Assembly: GCA_008692225.1 (NCBI GenBank)
Contig: VICG01000014.1
Location: 310,001 to 374,000 of the forward strand
DNA: 64,000 nt
Reading direction: 5' to 3'
DNA from: Monilinia fructicola
Taxonomy: Eukaryota > Ascomycota > Leotiomycetes > Helotiales > Sclerotiniaceae
Below are positions 11,704 through 24,409 of this stretch, one piece after another. The notes beneath the pieces are model-generated. The model made no database searches, was not told where the DNA came from, and worked only from the letters and a program-made list of their open reading frames with translations. Positions within the stretch are counted from its first letter, which is position 1; every line of letters begins with the position of its first letter. A program made the position numbers and the translations under genes.

Positions 11704-14542
11704 AAGAGGTTAATTAGAATAATATAATTATTTATAAGAAGAAAAGAAAAGGATTTAGAATTCTTTTCTCTTAAATACTAGTATAAATAATTAAATAATC
11801 CTATTAAGAGAATTGTTTTTTAATAGTTAAAGATATAGGAAAATTCTTAAATTTTAAAAGAGTAAATTCGCTTCTTCTTTATATTAATTTCTTTAAATAA
11901 TATTTCTTTATTATATATATATATATCCCTCTCTCTCTTATATTAGAATATTTTTTTTAATATAAGTATTAATATTAATTAACTAAATTCACTAATTATA
12001 GGTATTCCTAAGGTTGTTATGATGATCTAGGTACTTGACTAAATATCTAGCTATATTTCTCTCCTTCCTTTCCTTTCCTTTCCTTTCTTCTCTTTTCTTT
12101 TCTAGAGAAATACAAAACTAAATGTCAAGGGATAGAATGAAGAGCAGTTGGAGATAGCAAGACCGATGGTAACCGGGTGGACGTTAAGCCGCAGGGAACC
12201 GTCGAGAACCGTTGGATCCCGATAGCCTTACCGCCCGCTAGGTGGAATGGAGGAGAAGAAAGGGAGGGGAGGAGAGGGAGGGGAGATGGGGAATTTATGA
12301 TTGATGTTACTGTATGTTGCGGATCGAGGAATCTCGACTTTTGCAATCCAGGTGATAATTAAATCTTTGGGTTTTGTGGATTAAGGATTGCAGGTGGGGA
12401 TTATTAATTATAGTATACAAGTAGTAACCTTACTATAATAATCCGTAGTATTCTTGTGCTCCGTAGATGGATGCTGGATGCCCTACTTTATATATTATAC
12501 TCCATACTCTGTATGTTACATATTACATATTACATATACGCCATTGATGTCATTGTTGATTTTCTAAACCTACCTTGGTTTGTTTTGAAAAAATCTAATT
12601 TTCAAAAAGTTTGATTTTCGGGGGATTTTTGACTTTAGGGTAGGTAACCTTGTAGAGTTTGGGATTTGGGATGTCGATGTGAATTTTGAAATGAGTGTGA
12701 TTTGCATTTTTGGATCTTGGGTTACTTTAGTAAAGGGATGGGATTATGCGAGATCTATTTGGCTTTGGTTGTCTCGGTTGGGTTGCGCTGGGTGGAAGTG
12801 TTGATTAGTTGATTTGTTTGTTTTGTGTATTGAAGATCGCTTAATGGGTGTTTAGCTGTTTGATAGGATTTTATAGGATTTGGTGAGATTTCGTTTATAG
12901 TATTATCTTTTGGTCGGTCTTTGATTTGTTTTGATACCTACCTAGCTGGCTGGATATCTATATCTACGTGGGTGATGGATGGGATGGGATGGACACCTAC
13001 ACATTACAGTACGGTAAGATGAAGAATGGAGCCAAGTGCCGATTGCCGACTGGGCGAATCTTGGGGGCTTGGGGGCTTGAAGTTTTGGGGAAACTCGGAA
13101 GTCGGAATTGGAATTGGGGTTGAGATTCGAGTTTGAGTTTGGGTTTGGGTTTGGGAGGCGTTGATTTGTAAGTAGAATGGGATATGGGATTGGGATTGCC
13201 AGATTGACTGGATTGACAGGTGGTGATGTGATGTGTGGTGACGCAGTGAGGTATGAGGTTGCGATGCAGAGTTAAGCCCTACGGACGTATTGCCGGTCTT
13301 GTTGATCGATGTGCACTACTGTACTGTACAGATGTGATAATGGGGCCTCGGTAATTTAGTGGTTGGGTTCGGAGCGGAGTTAAGGTCTTGGGGATGGTTT
13401 TTGTGTTTGTTTTTTGGTTGATGGTGCGATAGGTGGGTGAGTGGGTGAGTGGATGAGTGGATGGACGCTGGGTTGCAATTGATGATGCTTTGGTAGATTA
13501 GTAGGTTGGTAGGTTGGTGATTTGTTGGTTTGTGGGTAGTAAAGGAGGAAGGAGGTGAAGGAGAGAGAGGGAAGAAAAGGGGGCTGAGTGCAAGTGTTCG
13601 AAGTGATAATAAGGATTGAGAAATAGAATACATCTTTGCTATATGCATACTTCCAATCACATTCTGAACATGTATATCCCCAGGCTAATTCTGAATTTTA
13701 GGAATCCAATAATCCCAAGATATAACAACTACCTAGGGAGTAACCTACTCAGTATTAGTAAATCGGTAACAACAAAAGGGATGGATTGAAATACCCGACA
13801 GTTATTGTGTCTTAAATCCCGCCTACATCATATCACCCACCGATTTTGTCTAGTAAGCATAATGCAGACTTGGCAGATATCCCTGGATACCTGTACACTG
13901 CACAGTAGTAGATTAGATCTTATGGCGCAGTAACCTTATGAACTGACCAATAGGAACATTCTTTCTATACCGTTTGTTGAGATTTATAATCCACAAGTAC
14001 CCAAACATAGACAAGTGGATTTCAAAACGGGATTTTTGATGTTAGTTGAAGTCTAGCGGGCAAAAAATTAACTTCGATAGGTACTCTGTACAAAGAAGAT
14101 GTGGGCTGAGCAATCCTTAAATTGAATACTCTATACGGAGTAGAAAGAAGATTCTACTTGATACATAAGTAATAATCTTCGTTTTTCTTTCCTTCTCTTA
14201 CCAAGCTAGATAGATTGTTGTAACCTTCATACTTTTTGTGTAAAGATCTCGTTTTAGTCAAATTAGTAAAGAAAAGATATTTTATTCTCCGAGTGGGTTT
14301 TGAACTGAATAAATATCTTCTCTTCCCTTCCCTTTATTAAGTTTTATCTTATGTCTTCATTCATTCTCCCTACTTGACCACCCATTACCTGGTACATTAT
14401 TGCTCATATCGTCATTGTCAGAGAGCACCTGGGCAACTTTAGCTTTAGACGAGTCTAGGTTTAATAAGCTTATCTCGCATACACCTTAACGATTAATAGC
14501 ACAACTACAATATCAATTGACGACATCACCAATATTCCAGCT
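11704..14542. other. intergenic region upstream of the MFS gene
   Basis: Nothing recognisable as a gene. It begins AT-rich with a TCCTT/TTTCC pyrimidine repeat (12060-12100), then has GGGAT/GGATG runs (12960-13000) and a GTTTGGGTTTGGG patch (13133-13157). The ORF at 13316-13660 on the minus strand is simple-sequence Ser/Pro/His and is not credible. Confidence 0.55.
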
Positions 14543-16530
14543 ATGAATGAAGCAGATCGAGAAATGGTACGCGCTGAGCGCGATGCCTCCCCTGGTAGAT
14601 TCTCAATCGAATCTCCAATCCATTCCCCTCTACCCCGCCTTTCCCTCTCACGAGATAGAACGTATACCCACCGGATCCTCTACCTCAACTGCTTCCTCCG
14701 ATGCCTCATCACAACAACCTACTATCTCTCGCACTCCAACTCAACATGATTTGGAACGTCATCCTACAGTCATATCGCGAATTCAAACTGCACGGTCGCA
14801 GCATACAGGGACGGTCGGTAGAAGTGTTACAGGAAGAAGCAGTAAGATTAGTAGGATCTTTTAGTACGAAGGAAAAACCACTACCATTGATGGGTTTGGG
14901 CAAAAGAGTATCCGCCACTATTACCAGATCAGGAGGAGTATGTGGTGGAATTCGATGGACCGGATGATCCTTTACATGCAGTTAATTGGCCGATGAAGAA
15001 AAAGATCATCACGTCAATCTTGTTGGGATATACAACATTTTGTATCGGCATTTACATCGAGTATCTTTTCAACGGCTACGCGAAAAATTGCAGCGCCAAT
15101 ATCATGTTTCGACCGAAGTGGGATTGTTAGGGCTCTCGTCGTCTATGTTTTGGGATTCGCTTTTGGACCTATTTTATGGGCTCCATTGTCAGAATTGAGG
15201 GGAAGAAGATTGCCAATTGTTCTTTCCATGTTTGGATTTTCAATTTTTCAGGTTGCTGTTGCGGCGGGGAAGGATTTACAAACGATTTTGATTTGTAGAT
15301 TTTGGGGAGGTGTGTATCCTTTCGTCCCAGCTAGAAGTTTAACCGATGCTAATTGAATAAATAGGTATTTTCGGTGCAGCTCCTTTGGCAGTTGTCGCTG
15401 CTGTTTTCTCGGATATGTTTGATAATAAAACCAGAGGACTTGCTATCACCGTTTTTTCAATGACTGTCTTTACTGCCCCACTTCTCGCTCCATTCATCGG
15501 TGGGTTCATTGTGGAATCTTATCTGGGTTGGCGTTGGAATGAATGGCTACCGCGATCATGGGTTTTTGTGGCATTCATACTGGATTTCTTCTTCCTTTCC
15601 GAAACCTACCCACCTGTCATCTTGATCGAAAAAGGCAGCAGAACTCAGAAGAAAAACGAAGAATTGGGGTATCCATGCCAAACAAGAGGAAATAGAGATT
15701 GATTTCCATGAATTAATCACAAAGAATTTCTCTCGTCCTCTTAGGCTTCTGATATCTGAACCCATTGTTCTTCTAGTTTCCATCTACATGGCCTTTATTT
15801 ACGGTCTGCTCTATCTCTTCCTCACAGCCTACCCAATCGTCTTTCAGCAAATCCACGGTTTCAGCCCCGGCGTAGGTGGTTCTTCCATTCTTCGGCATGG
15901 TCATCGGAATGCTCATCGCAGGTCTCTATGTTGCTCTAACTCAACCATCATATAATCGCAAACTGGAAGCAAACAATGGTATCCCAATTCCAGAATGGCG
16001 TCTACCACCTGTGATTGCTGTGGTTGTCAGTTTTGCAATTGGACTTTTCTGGTTCGGATGGTCAGGTTACAAGGCAGATATCCATTGGATCGTTCCTACA
16101 CTCTCGGGTCTCTTGACGGGTTTTTTGGTCTCCTAGCTATCTTCCTTCAACTTTCTCAACTATCTCGTCGATGCTTATCTCATGTTTGCAGCGTCTGCCA
16201 TAGCAGCTAATACGTTTTTGAGATCACTCGCAGGAGCCGGAATTTCCACTTTTCGCGCAATACATGTTTAAAGCTTTGGGTATCAATTGGCGGGGACATT
16301 ACTTGGATGTGTTAGCATTGGTTTTGGTACCAATTCCAATTGGCTTTTATGCTTATGGAGCAAAGATTAGAGGAAAGAGCAAGTTTGCGCCTAATTTTCC
16401 GGTGCAGAAACCGGCAAGGGATGAGGAAGAGGGTGGAAGTGGGAGTGCAAATGGAGATTTGGATGTTAATGGGAGGAGAAAAAAGAAGAGGTCAGGGTCT
16501 AGATTGACTTGGGCTTCACCTTGTGTATGA
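14543..16530 (+). CDS. DHA1-type MFS transporter, broken by many small indels
   Basis: Multidrug/polyamine-type proton antiporter of the plasma membrane with a Ser/Thr-rich cytoplasmic N-terminus and 12 predicted membrane helices. Readable pieces in family order: N-terminal tail, VEFDGPDDPLHAVNWP before helix 1, helices 2-4 with the loop motif SELRGRRLP (15150-15309), a 55-bp intron 15310-15364 (GTGTGT...TAG), helices 5-6 from IFGAAPLAVV (15365 on), the central loop with ENWG-like sequence, LLYLFLTAYPIVFQQIHG, and the C-terminal helices to VPIPIGFYAYG and a basic tail. The frame changes at least ten times: A-run 14902-14905, about 15040, CC 15096-15097, about 15140, T-run 15563-15567, GG 15634-15635, TT 15880-15881, T-run 16121-16126, T-run 16152-16154, AA 16241-16242, about 16290. 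Almost no stop-creating substitutions are seen. The start is uncertain between 14543 and 14547. It is either a young pseudogene or a badly read stretch. Confidence 0.75.
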
Positions 16531-17068
16531 GGATTCGGATACAGGTATACGTATTATGAATGATTTCATGAAAGATGGTGGGTGGGGATATAATGAGATG
16601 AAAAGGACGAACGAACCGAAGAGGATAATAAAAAGGGGACGGAATACTTGGATCGTCAAAAATCAAAAGCAAAAGGGAATGAAAATGGAAAGATATGATG
16701 GCATTGAAACATGGACAGGGAAAAGCGATTGCAAATGCGAAAAGGAGATACCTCACTAAGCGACATTCGGGCGTTTTTTTTCGGCTAAGCGATCGATTGT
16801 GAGTTTTGGTAAATACAGTACCTGGTCAGTGTATATAGTTAGTTATACCCGAGTAGTGATTATAGTCATTGGTAGTAGCGTATATTCGTATATAATCTTA
16901 AGTTTTAATATCGTATTTTGAGAATGAGCATAGGCCACTGGTGAGAACATATTGGTTGACTGACTGACTGACTGACTGACTGACTGACTGACTGACTGAC
17001 TGACTGACTGACTGACTGACTGACTGACTGACTGACTGACTTGATGGGATGGTGTGAAGTCTGGAGTG

Positions 17069-17125
<57 letters not shown>

Positions 17126-20100
17126 TGATGATTGATCGTATCCATATTGGTATTTATTCGCATTGAGTTGAGGCATGAGTTGGGCGAATTTAAAAGAGTG
17201 CTAATTAGAGTGTTAATTAGATTATTCGAGTACATCTCTCGAGTAGAGTAGAGTAGAGTAGAGTAGAGTAGAGTAGAGTAGATGAGATGAGATTAAACAA
17301 TCTTGTTGGTTGGGACTTGGTTTGAGGGGCAGATGAAAAGATGGAAAGATGGAGAGAGAAGAATGTTGATTGATGATGGCGGTAGGTTCTTTATTTTATT
17401 TGGGGTTATTTTGCTTTTGTTTTTGTTTTTTGTTTTTGGTCGATGGTTTTGGTTGGGGATGTGGGTTTGTGAGTTGATTTTCGGGGTGACGGGGGGGAAA
17501 TGAGGGAATGAGAGGATGATAGAAGATAATAATGGGTGACTGATTCAATCAGTGTTTTGATCGATGTATCGAGGGTATAGTATAAAATGGTAAAAAGTAG
17601 GAGAATGAAGACTAGAGGATAGGATATTGGGTGGTAAGTTAGATTTGTGTGTTTGTTGTTTGTTGTTTGTTGTTTGTTTTGGGGGGGTGGGCTAAGACGT
17701 GGTTGAGGGCTCTGAGTGATGGATTTTTGGGTGGAGGGACTCTGACGGAGTTGAAGCTTTGGTAGTTGATGGTCAAGAGGCTTGAGGCTAGAGCTGGAGT
17801 TTGGAAGTTGGAAGTTGAAATTCTGGTTCTTGAAGATAGGGGAGGTGAAAATTGATATGAGGAGATAGTAGCTGTATTGTATTATATAGGCCTAGTCTTA
17901 TGGAGTTATAGATAGATCAGAGAAGGAAGTTAGAGGGAGTTTAAGGGTGGAGATGGAGGAGATGGAGGAGATGGAGGAGGTGGATGGGAGTGGGTACTTG
18001 TGTTTAGAGAAGCGTGGAGCTTAGCTGGTGAAATGATTTAGATTTAGATTGAGGGAGATGGAATAGGATGGTGCTAGTAGGGTATTGGGTGGATGTAGAA
18101 TGAGGATCGGGTGATGTGGAGATATGTATATTTAGATGCATGCTGTATGATATAATATATTCTAAACTCAAAATGGAGGGTTAGATGAACTTTGGTTTCT
18201 TTTGAGATATAATTGATTAATCAATTTAGCTGGGGAACTTTGAAAGGTGGGATATCGAGAACTTAATTATGTGTGGAACGATAATTAGTTGCTATATTCG
18301 GATATATGATATGATATGGTATGATATGATATGATGATGTGATGTGATCTGGTATGGTATCTGAGCCATAGGTGGAAGGTGGAGGGTAGAGAAATAACTT
18401 TATTGAGATGAGTTACTTGAAGTGTGAGGAGGGCTAAGACATGGGTCGAGGTTGCTTGTTATCATGGATCTAGTTCTTGTTAATAGACATCGGAGTCAAT
18501 ATTGGTTGTTTCCACTCACCCTTTCTTTACAAGCGAAGCAAGTTGAGGAGATTCCACACATAAACAACGAGAGAGATAAAATGTTAGTCTAAGTATACTT
18601 CAGATACACATCTATACATTCGATTGCGATGATATATTTTTATGCAAGTTGTTTATAGTGTATTTGATCCTGCTCAGGGAGACAGAAAGGAGGAATATTA
18701 ACACTAATTGATGGTACTTTCTGTTTCTGCTAGTGAAGAGTAGCCTCTCGGCACACATATTTTAGCCTAGCTTGAAGTCTTTCTATAAGGGAGATCCTTT
18801 TTTGAGACTTGAATCTTGAGTTAATGTAATTATTGCGAAACTAAATATCTATCAAAACAAAGTATTATATTTTGTCTACACTATTTCGAGGTGAAGGGCA
18901 TTTTATGAATCTCCATGTAAATATTATGATACTCCGTATACGACAGTACTCTAATGCCTTTCTTTAAAGACATATTTGTATAGATGGTAGCCCATCTCCA
19001 TTCTACTCTGCTTTTACTGCAAATCTCCTTTCGCTTAATTTAACCGCGACCCTCAAGCGATTCAATGCTCCCCTGAAGCCTGAATACCAATACGAAAACC
19101 AAATACAAAGTATGAATAATTAAAACAAATCCAAGAACTCTCCACAGATAGATATCGAAAACCTTATATCCAGATGCTTCTGGAAGTTGAAAATCTGATC
19201 TAGTAGTTACCGTTTAGAGAAATGTATAATGCTAGTTCAAGTTCTATTATATTACTACGAGAGTGTTATGAAAAGAGAAACTAATATTGTTAATGATCAA
19301 TGGGGTCTTCGTATACATTGATATTTGCTTCGCTGCTGTACTCAACGTTTCTCCCGGAAAGTATTCCTCATTACAATTAGAGTATCAAATTCGGATTCGG
19401 ATTCGGCTACGGATGCATTCTCAAGGCTTTAAACTCGTGATCATGTAGATCTGTGGACAGCCTCGAGATGATACGTTAGAATTTAATCATGAGACTTATG
19501 GTTATTTGCACATGCACTTCTAATTCCACCGAAACTTAGATTTGCTAGTTTTTTGACTGTTTGAGCATCTGGATCTACCTAATTTTAATTCGAATTCAAT
19601 CTCAATCTCAAGCTTGATCTTAATCCTAAATCTATATTCGACCCATTCCAAAACACGAACCCGATGCATATATCGTAAATCATTTCGTAAACTATACAAA
19701 ACTATAATAACGGCACAAACCGAAACACGCAAGCACCAAGTAAGCTCTTCTTAAAACCTAAAATCTAGAGATAGAATGTTATACTTTTGCATGTGCCAAG
19801 GATTTCTAAGCGTTGTTTATTTTTAAATACAGAGTAACATAGAGGTGTCGAGAGGTGTCTTGTAGTCGTTGGGAGTCATGAAGGGGAATGGATATGGGGT
19901 ATATTTCAAGTTTGGGGAAAAGGGATTGGGTTTATGATTTGTGTTTTTTTAAATCTTGAAGTTTGCAATGGGAGGTTGTACTGGAGGGAGAGGGGATGTA
20001 TTTTGAATGGGAAGTTTACCTGAAATGGGTGGATGCAAAGCTAAAGAATATGTTCAGTTGACAGATGACATTAAACGATTTAAACATCACATCACAAAGA

Positions 20101-20278
20101 GGCAAAGACAAAGATGCAAGCAATGAAGGCCGTAATATTTATGCACAATGAGCGTAGTAAGCAAGCTCATAGGTAAAGAGTTATATACAGTTCAAAAGAT
20201 TCGCGTCAGAAGAGTAAGCATCACTACCATAGGATTCGTCCCCTATTCCCACTACCACCAAAATTATTCATCCCCCAC
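16531..20278. other. intergenic region between the MFS gene and the pectin methylesterase
   Basis: Begins with the transporter 3' region. No gene is recognised. It holds the GACT, GT and GAGTA microsatellites listed separately, GATGGA/GGAG units (17945-17990), ATGATATG units (18301-18340) and long AT-biased DNA. The minus-strand ORF 19520-19732 is Arg/Glu-rich, unsupported by any domain, and I do not call it. Confidence 0.55.
16957..17280. repeat. cluster of three microsatellites: (GACT)n, (GT)n, (GAGTA)n
   Basis: (GACT)n at about 16957-17042, (GT)n at 17064-17124 and (GAGTA)n at 17240-17280, within 325 bp. The minus-strand ORFs reading Ser-Gln-Val or His-Thr repeats come only from these. 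Confidence 0.9.
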
Positions 20279-21319
20279 TTAAGAGAGGTAAGAGGTGTCA
20301 ACCCAGGTCTTGTAGTTGCTACCCAAGAGTTCACCGATGGTGTAAGGAGTAGAGTAGCTGTGAGCGAAAGAAGCACGGGTACCAGAAGCACCGGCACCAG
20401 AGTTGCCGTGCTCCTCGAAGAGAACATCACCAGTGTTTGGAGTGCTAGCAGCAGACCAGACGGACCATCCTGCTGGGTTGATGACATTGCTGAGGGTAGA
20501 GGCTTGGACGGCGACACGAGCAATATCAGTCATGGACGACCAAGGTAGACAGATTGGGCACCGGCAGTGGATCCAGAGCTGGTGGTGATGTGCACTTGTT
20601 GATAACGTAGAAGGATGGGTCAGAAGAAGTGGCACGGCCGTTAGCAGTAATGCATCCGTTGGAGCATGGCAGCAATAGTAGAACCATCGAACCAGGCGAC
20701 AGAGTGTTGTCCAAAGATCCAGTCAACGGCACCCTCAATGTAGCACTTGGCGTAAACTTGGTTACCGATTTGAGTCAAGAGAGTGTCTTGGTATCCGTAG
20801 AGACCAACACCGTAGTATCCTTGCTCGTTGTTGTAGGCAGCCAGAGCAATGGCTTGGGAACCCTTTCCGTAGGTGTTCTTGATGTTGATGTTGTAGAAAG
20901 CAGTGTTGGCTGACAAGTTAATGACGGTTCCTGTTTCCTCATCGTTGGCAGCTCCGCTCAACAGGGAGGAGCTGTGTTCAATGTTGACAACATTGTCATT
21001 GTAGGAGCTGGTGTCCTTGGTGTATCCGTAGACAGTGAGCTTTCCCTTCAAGGCAGGAATGGTGACCTGTTCCTTGTAGGTACCAGAGTAGATGAAAATG
21101 CTTTGGGGTGAGGTGGTGGTTTTGCTGAGAGCATTAACGGCTTGTTGGAACTAATTCTTAGGTTAGCAATCGAGAGTGGGATATATGTATGAACACTTGG
21201 CAACATACAGTAGAGTATTTTCCACCGGATCCGACGGTAAGAGCGCCAGAGGGGGCGCTAGTACGAGCAGCTGCCAGCACAGCGGCGACGAAAGTACTGA
21301 GAGTAAGAAGGTAACGCAT
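20279..21319 (-). CDS. secreted pectin methylesterase, CE8 family (three frame breaks)
   Basis: Hydrolyses methyl esters of homogalacturonan outside the cell, releasing methanol and making pectate for polygalacturonases. Exon 1 is 21319-21209 and exon 2 is 21150-20279, with a 58-bp intron (GTATGT, CTAAC, TAG). A signal peptide of about 18 residues ends in LAAA. Family motifs: GLYGYQDTLL with Asp159, VDWIFG with Asp180 (the two catalytic aspartates) and LGRPW with the substrate-binding Arg. The frame breaks near 20661-20665 (one base extra), 20585-20595 (one missing) and 20527-20535 (one G missing, so the LGRPW Trp codon reads as a stop). Adjusting these gives 327 residues, normal for fungal CE8. 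A TTAAATA box lies about 95 bp upstream of the start. It is divergent from the polygalacturonase gene 3.1 kb away, a sensible functional pairing. Confidence 0.9.
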
Positions 21320-21720
21320 ATTGCCAATTATTAATCGATTGAACCGAGGGATAAATGAAGGAATGATTGAATAGAGTTGGTGTGATGAGGTAGAACAGAA
21401 AGGCCAAGACGGCACTATTTAACCAACGACGATCATATCCTGGCGTGCGTAAGTTTTCGAGATGGCAATTCTTCGTGGAACAATCAAAATTACACGCCGG
21501 GGTTGGAGAAACATCAGAATACCCCGATCGCAGATATCAGATATCCCTTCCGTGAATGTCTCGTACATTAGATACTCCGTAGATTCCAGGAGCCACTGAC
21601 CCCACACGCCCGCATAACGGCATAATGAGTTTATTGACCCTGTCGTTTCCCTACATGAAGTAACCGAGCTTGATAACCGCGATATACGATCATGATATAG
21701 GTAATCACCTACGCTTGGCC

Positions 21721-21844
21721 AGAAGCTTATGCTCGAGGCTTATACGTGACTAGAAGCTTATGCTCGAGGCTTATACTTGACTAGAAGCTTATGCTCGAGC
21801 TTGTACTTATCAGAAGCTTATACTTGATCCGAAGCTTATGCTGG
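21721..21844. repeat. 31-bp tandem repeat upstream of the pectin methylesterase
   Basis: Units start at 21721, 21752 and 21783, with partial units at 21812 and 21831. Each full unit contains AGAAGCTTATGCTCGAG, that is two adjacent 6-bp palindromes (AAGCTT and CTCGAG). It sits about 400-520 bp upstream of the methylesterase start. Confidence 0.85.
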
Positions 21845-24285
21845 ACCTTAATTTATCCATCCGCAAAATTTATGATGATGAAATGCCGAGTATGCAAAGC
21901 ATAATTAAGTAATTCTAGTCAATCTGTCACACCTAATCGATTCATCACATCTAGTTAATCCGTCAATCCGTCACCTCTCGTTAATCCGTCACATCTAATC
22001 GACCCGTTAGGCTACTCTTAATTTTCTTTTTGATCAAAAATTCCTCCAGCATCATCGTTTCATTGTTGAAACGTGCTCTATCCTGGTGATACCCTCCCCT
22101 TCATCGGAACGTGAAACAATTTCCACCATCAATTACTCGAGTAGATAGCTAGATTCGTAGTCCCCTCTGGATCGTTTAAGGGGGTGGAGTGATGTGAGGA
22201 GAGAGTGAAGGTGGAGTGAGGTTGGTGCACGGAGACGTCTACGGCTCATCTGGAATCTGCAGTTTCTAGACTAGATAATGTAATAAATGGATTTAATAAC
22301 ACTTGTAGGGTAATAAATTAAAAAACCCCTATTCCATATATTGACCGTTATATTATTGTTATTGTGGGAGGGGAATAATAAAGGTTGATGATCTACGTAG
22401 TGGGAAAAAAACGTGCCAAATTGATACATCGACCATTGTAATACCGACCTTCTAATGGTTCCATATATTAAAGTAGCTCTCCGCGAAACGATTTGCCTTA
22501 CCACTAACCGAAAGGTCGGTAACTTGGGCTGTCATGGACTCATGGACTCATGGCCCTTGTCGAGATACGAAATACGAAGGAATAATCAATCCATTTCTGA
22601 ATGACACCAAAGTATTTACTGTAGATTTGTTGTAATACTCGTGCCAGACCAAGTTCTAATCTAATTATATGGAAACCGATATCTAAGTGATGAATGTACG
22701 TGTATAGATTAGATCTTAGGACTTTGGAAAAGCTTGAATCATGACAGAATGCCAATAGGGGTAGTCGATAATTGAAACTCAGATAGATGCATTAGCTCCC
22801 CTTTGAGGCGGTAAACAAAGTGTAAACAAGCAACATCAAAGCCTTTTCACATACATAATAATATTTATCATACCGAGCAATTCGGCTACCGGCAGTAAAG
22901 CCAATTCTTGACCCTGAAAGTAAATAATATACTTGCGTTTTCTCTAATTCCATCTAACGGGTTGAAGGTTAAAAGGTGCTGCGCGATAGTCCGGACTCCG
23001 TATAGTATCGAAAATTGGCCGTCTAGGTGCGAGGGCGTTTGTTTTAAACTTTAGTAAGGGTGTCGGAAGGGTTGATAGCCCTTCATATCGAAGTGATACC
23101 CTACCTAGTATATCATACATTGGTCGTAATTGTGATAGTCGGCATTGCCATTGATCTTGCCTTGGATCTTGATGTAACTGTGATAGGGTTCAGCACGACA
23201 CAGCCAGTAAGTAGCGACTAATCAGACGCCGTGATGGCTGCCTGCTTCCGTCAGTTCGTATGATTCTTTTTTTCCTCATATCAAATTTCGAGTATTTTCC
23301 TTATTACGGAGCCGAGGTGAAAAGGAATAGAGGCTGTCTCTCCCATTGATTGTTCTTAATCTTAATCTTAATCGTACCTAGGTAGTCGACCTGTTGACGT
23401 GGTGTGCGCGTGGGAAAGTGTGGGCGGGCGGAAGTGTGGCTGATCATCGCAGATACAGTAGTCACAGTACAGTACAGTAGCATGATGAAACCATCCGCCG
23501 ACATCCACCATCATCTCAACCATTGGACGGAATAATTTCATGAAACTACTTTTGCTCTCCTTAATCCAAACTGCTGATCCACCGGTTCCACCCTTGATAA
23601 ATCCCGATATCATTTCAGGAATATGGACCGTCAAAACTACCAATTATATTCATTTTTAAAGTTCTATCAAATTGCTAGCGCTTCCGCCGTTTTCTTGGAC
23701 TCTCATCAACCCAAAACAATGCCGTACCAATGACTTTGCCGCAACAATAATCTTAGGGACACGAATCAGGGATTGATCGTAACACCAATTAAAATATTGG
23801 AATATTTGCATGTACTCTGTAGTAACTGGGAAGAGAATTTACGGGGATGCGGTACTTCGAAATTACTTCGTATGACTTTTAATCTACTGGCGGGGCCACC
23901 AAGATTACTTTCTCATGCTTGACCTACAGAGTAAGCTTCTTTCTGCTTCGTTTCATGTTCTAAGCTTCCCCAAGGCATGATCGGTACGATATCCATAATC
24001 CACTCTCAACGCGGTTGACGATATTCTAGAGTTTGGTCATGCGCTCGAGGATCATCCTTCAAGTTTCTAGAGCTTGAGATACACTGTTGACGCCGATTCA
24101 AGGATTGCTTTGATCGAGATATGGACAATGAGCTTAACAACAAACTTCCGCCAGAGACATAGGTGGCTCGGCTCACCGCGAGTTACCATTGTCAACATGC
24201 ATAGGCAAAACCAACAGCCGAAGGCGGGATTCAACCGAGTTCCACTTTCTTGGATGTTCCCCAAATTTCAATCTCATCCTTTACA

Positions 24286-24292
24286 TATATAA
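24286..24292 (+). promoter_or_regulatory. TATA box of the polygalacturonase gene
   Basis: TATATAA lies 118 bp before the start codon and is followed by a CT- and CA-rich leader, as in strongly expressed fungal secretory genes. Confidence 0.6.
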
Positions 24293-24409
24293 GAAGCCTG
24301 AAATACCTTCTTTTCTTTCCTCATCACATCATCACTTACATTCTTTTCTATATTGTCTAGTACATTCACTCTTTTACACTCCTTTAAAAAACTTACACTA
24401 CTATTCAAT

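Larger units (their letters stand above)
21320..24409. promoter_or_regulatory. 3.1-kb divergent intergenic region between pectin methylesterase and polygalacturonase
   Basis: No gene. It must contain both promoters. Visible features are the 31-bp tandem repeats at 21721-21844, a second set of TTAATCCGTCACATCT-like repeats at 21926-22010, a GCGGGG word (CreA-type consensus SYGGRG) at 23890-23895 and a TATA box at 24286-24292. Regulatory assignments are inference from consensus words only. Confidence 0.45.

Noticed and set aside
13133..13157. Telomere-like GTTTGGGTTTGGG repeats
   Set aside because: Only three units, not TTAGGG, and surrounded by ordinary GT-rich simple sequence.
16843..17235. 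Minus-strand ORF with Ser-Gln-Val and His-Thr repeats
   Set aside because: Translation of the GACT and GT microsatellites only.
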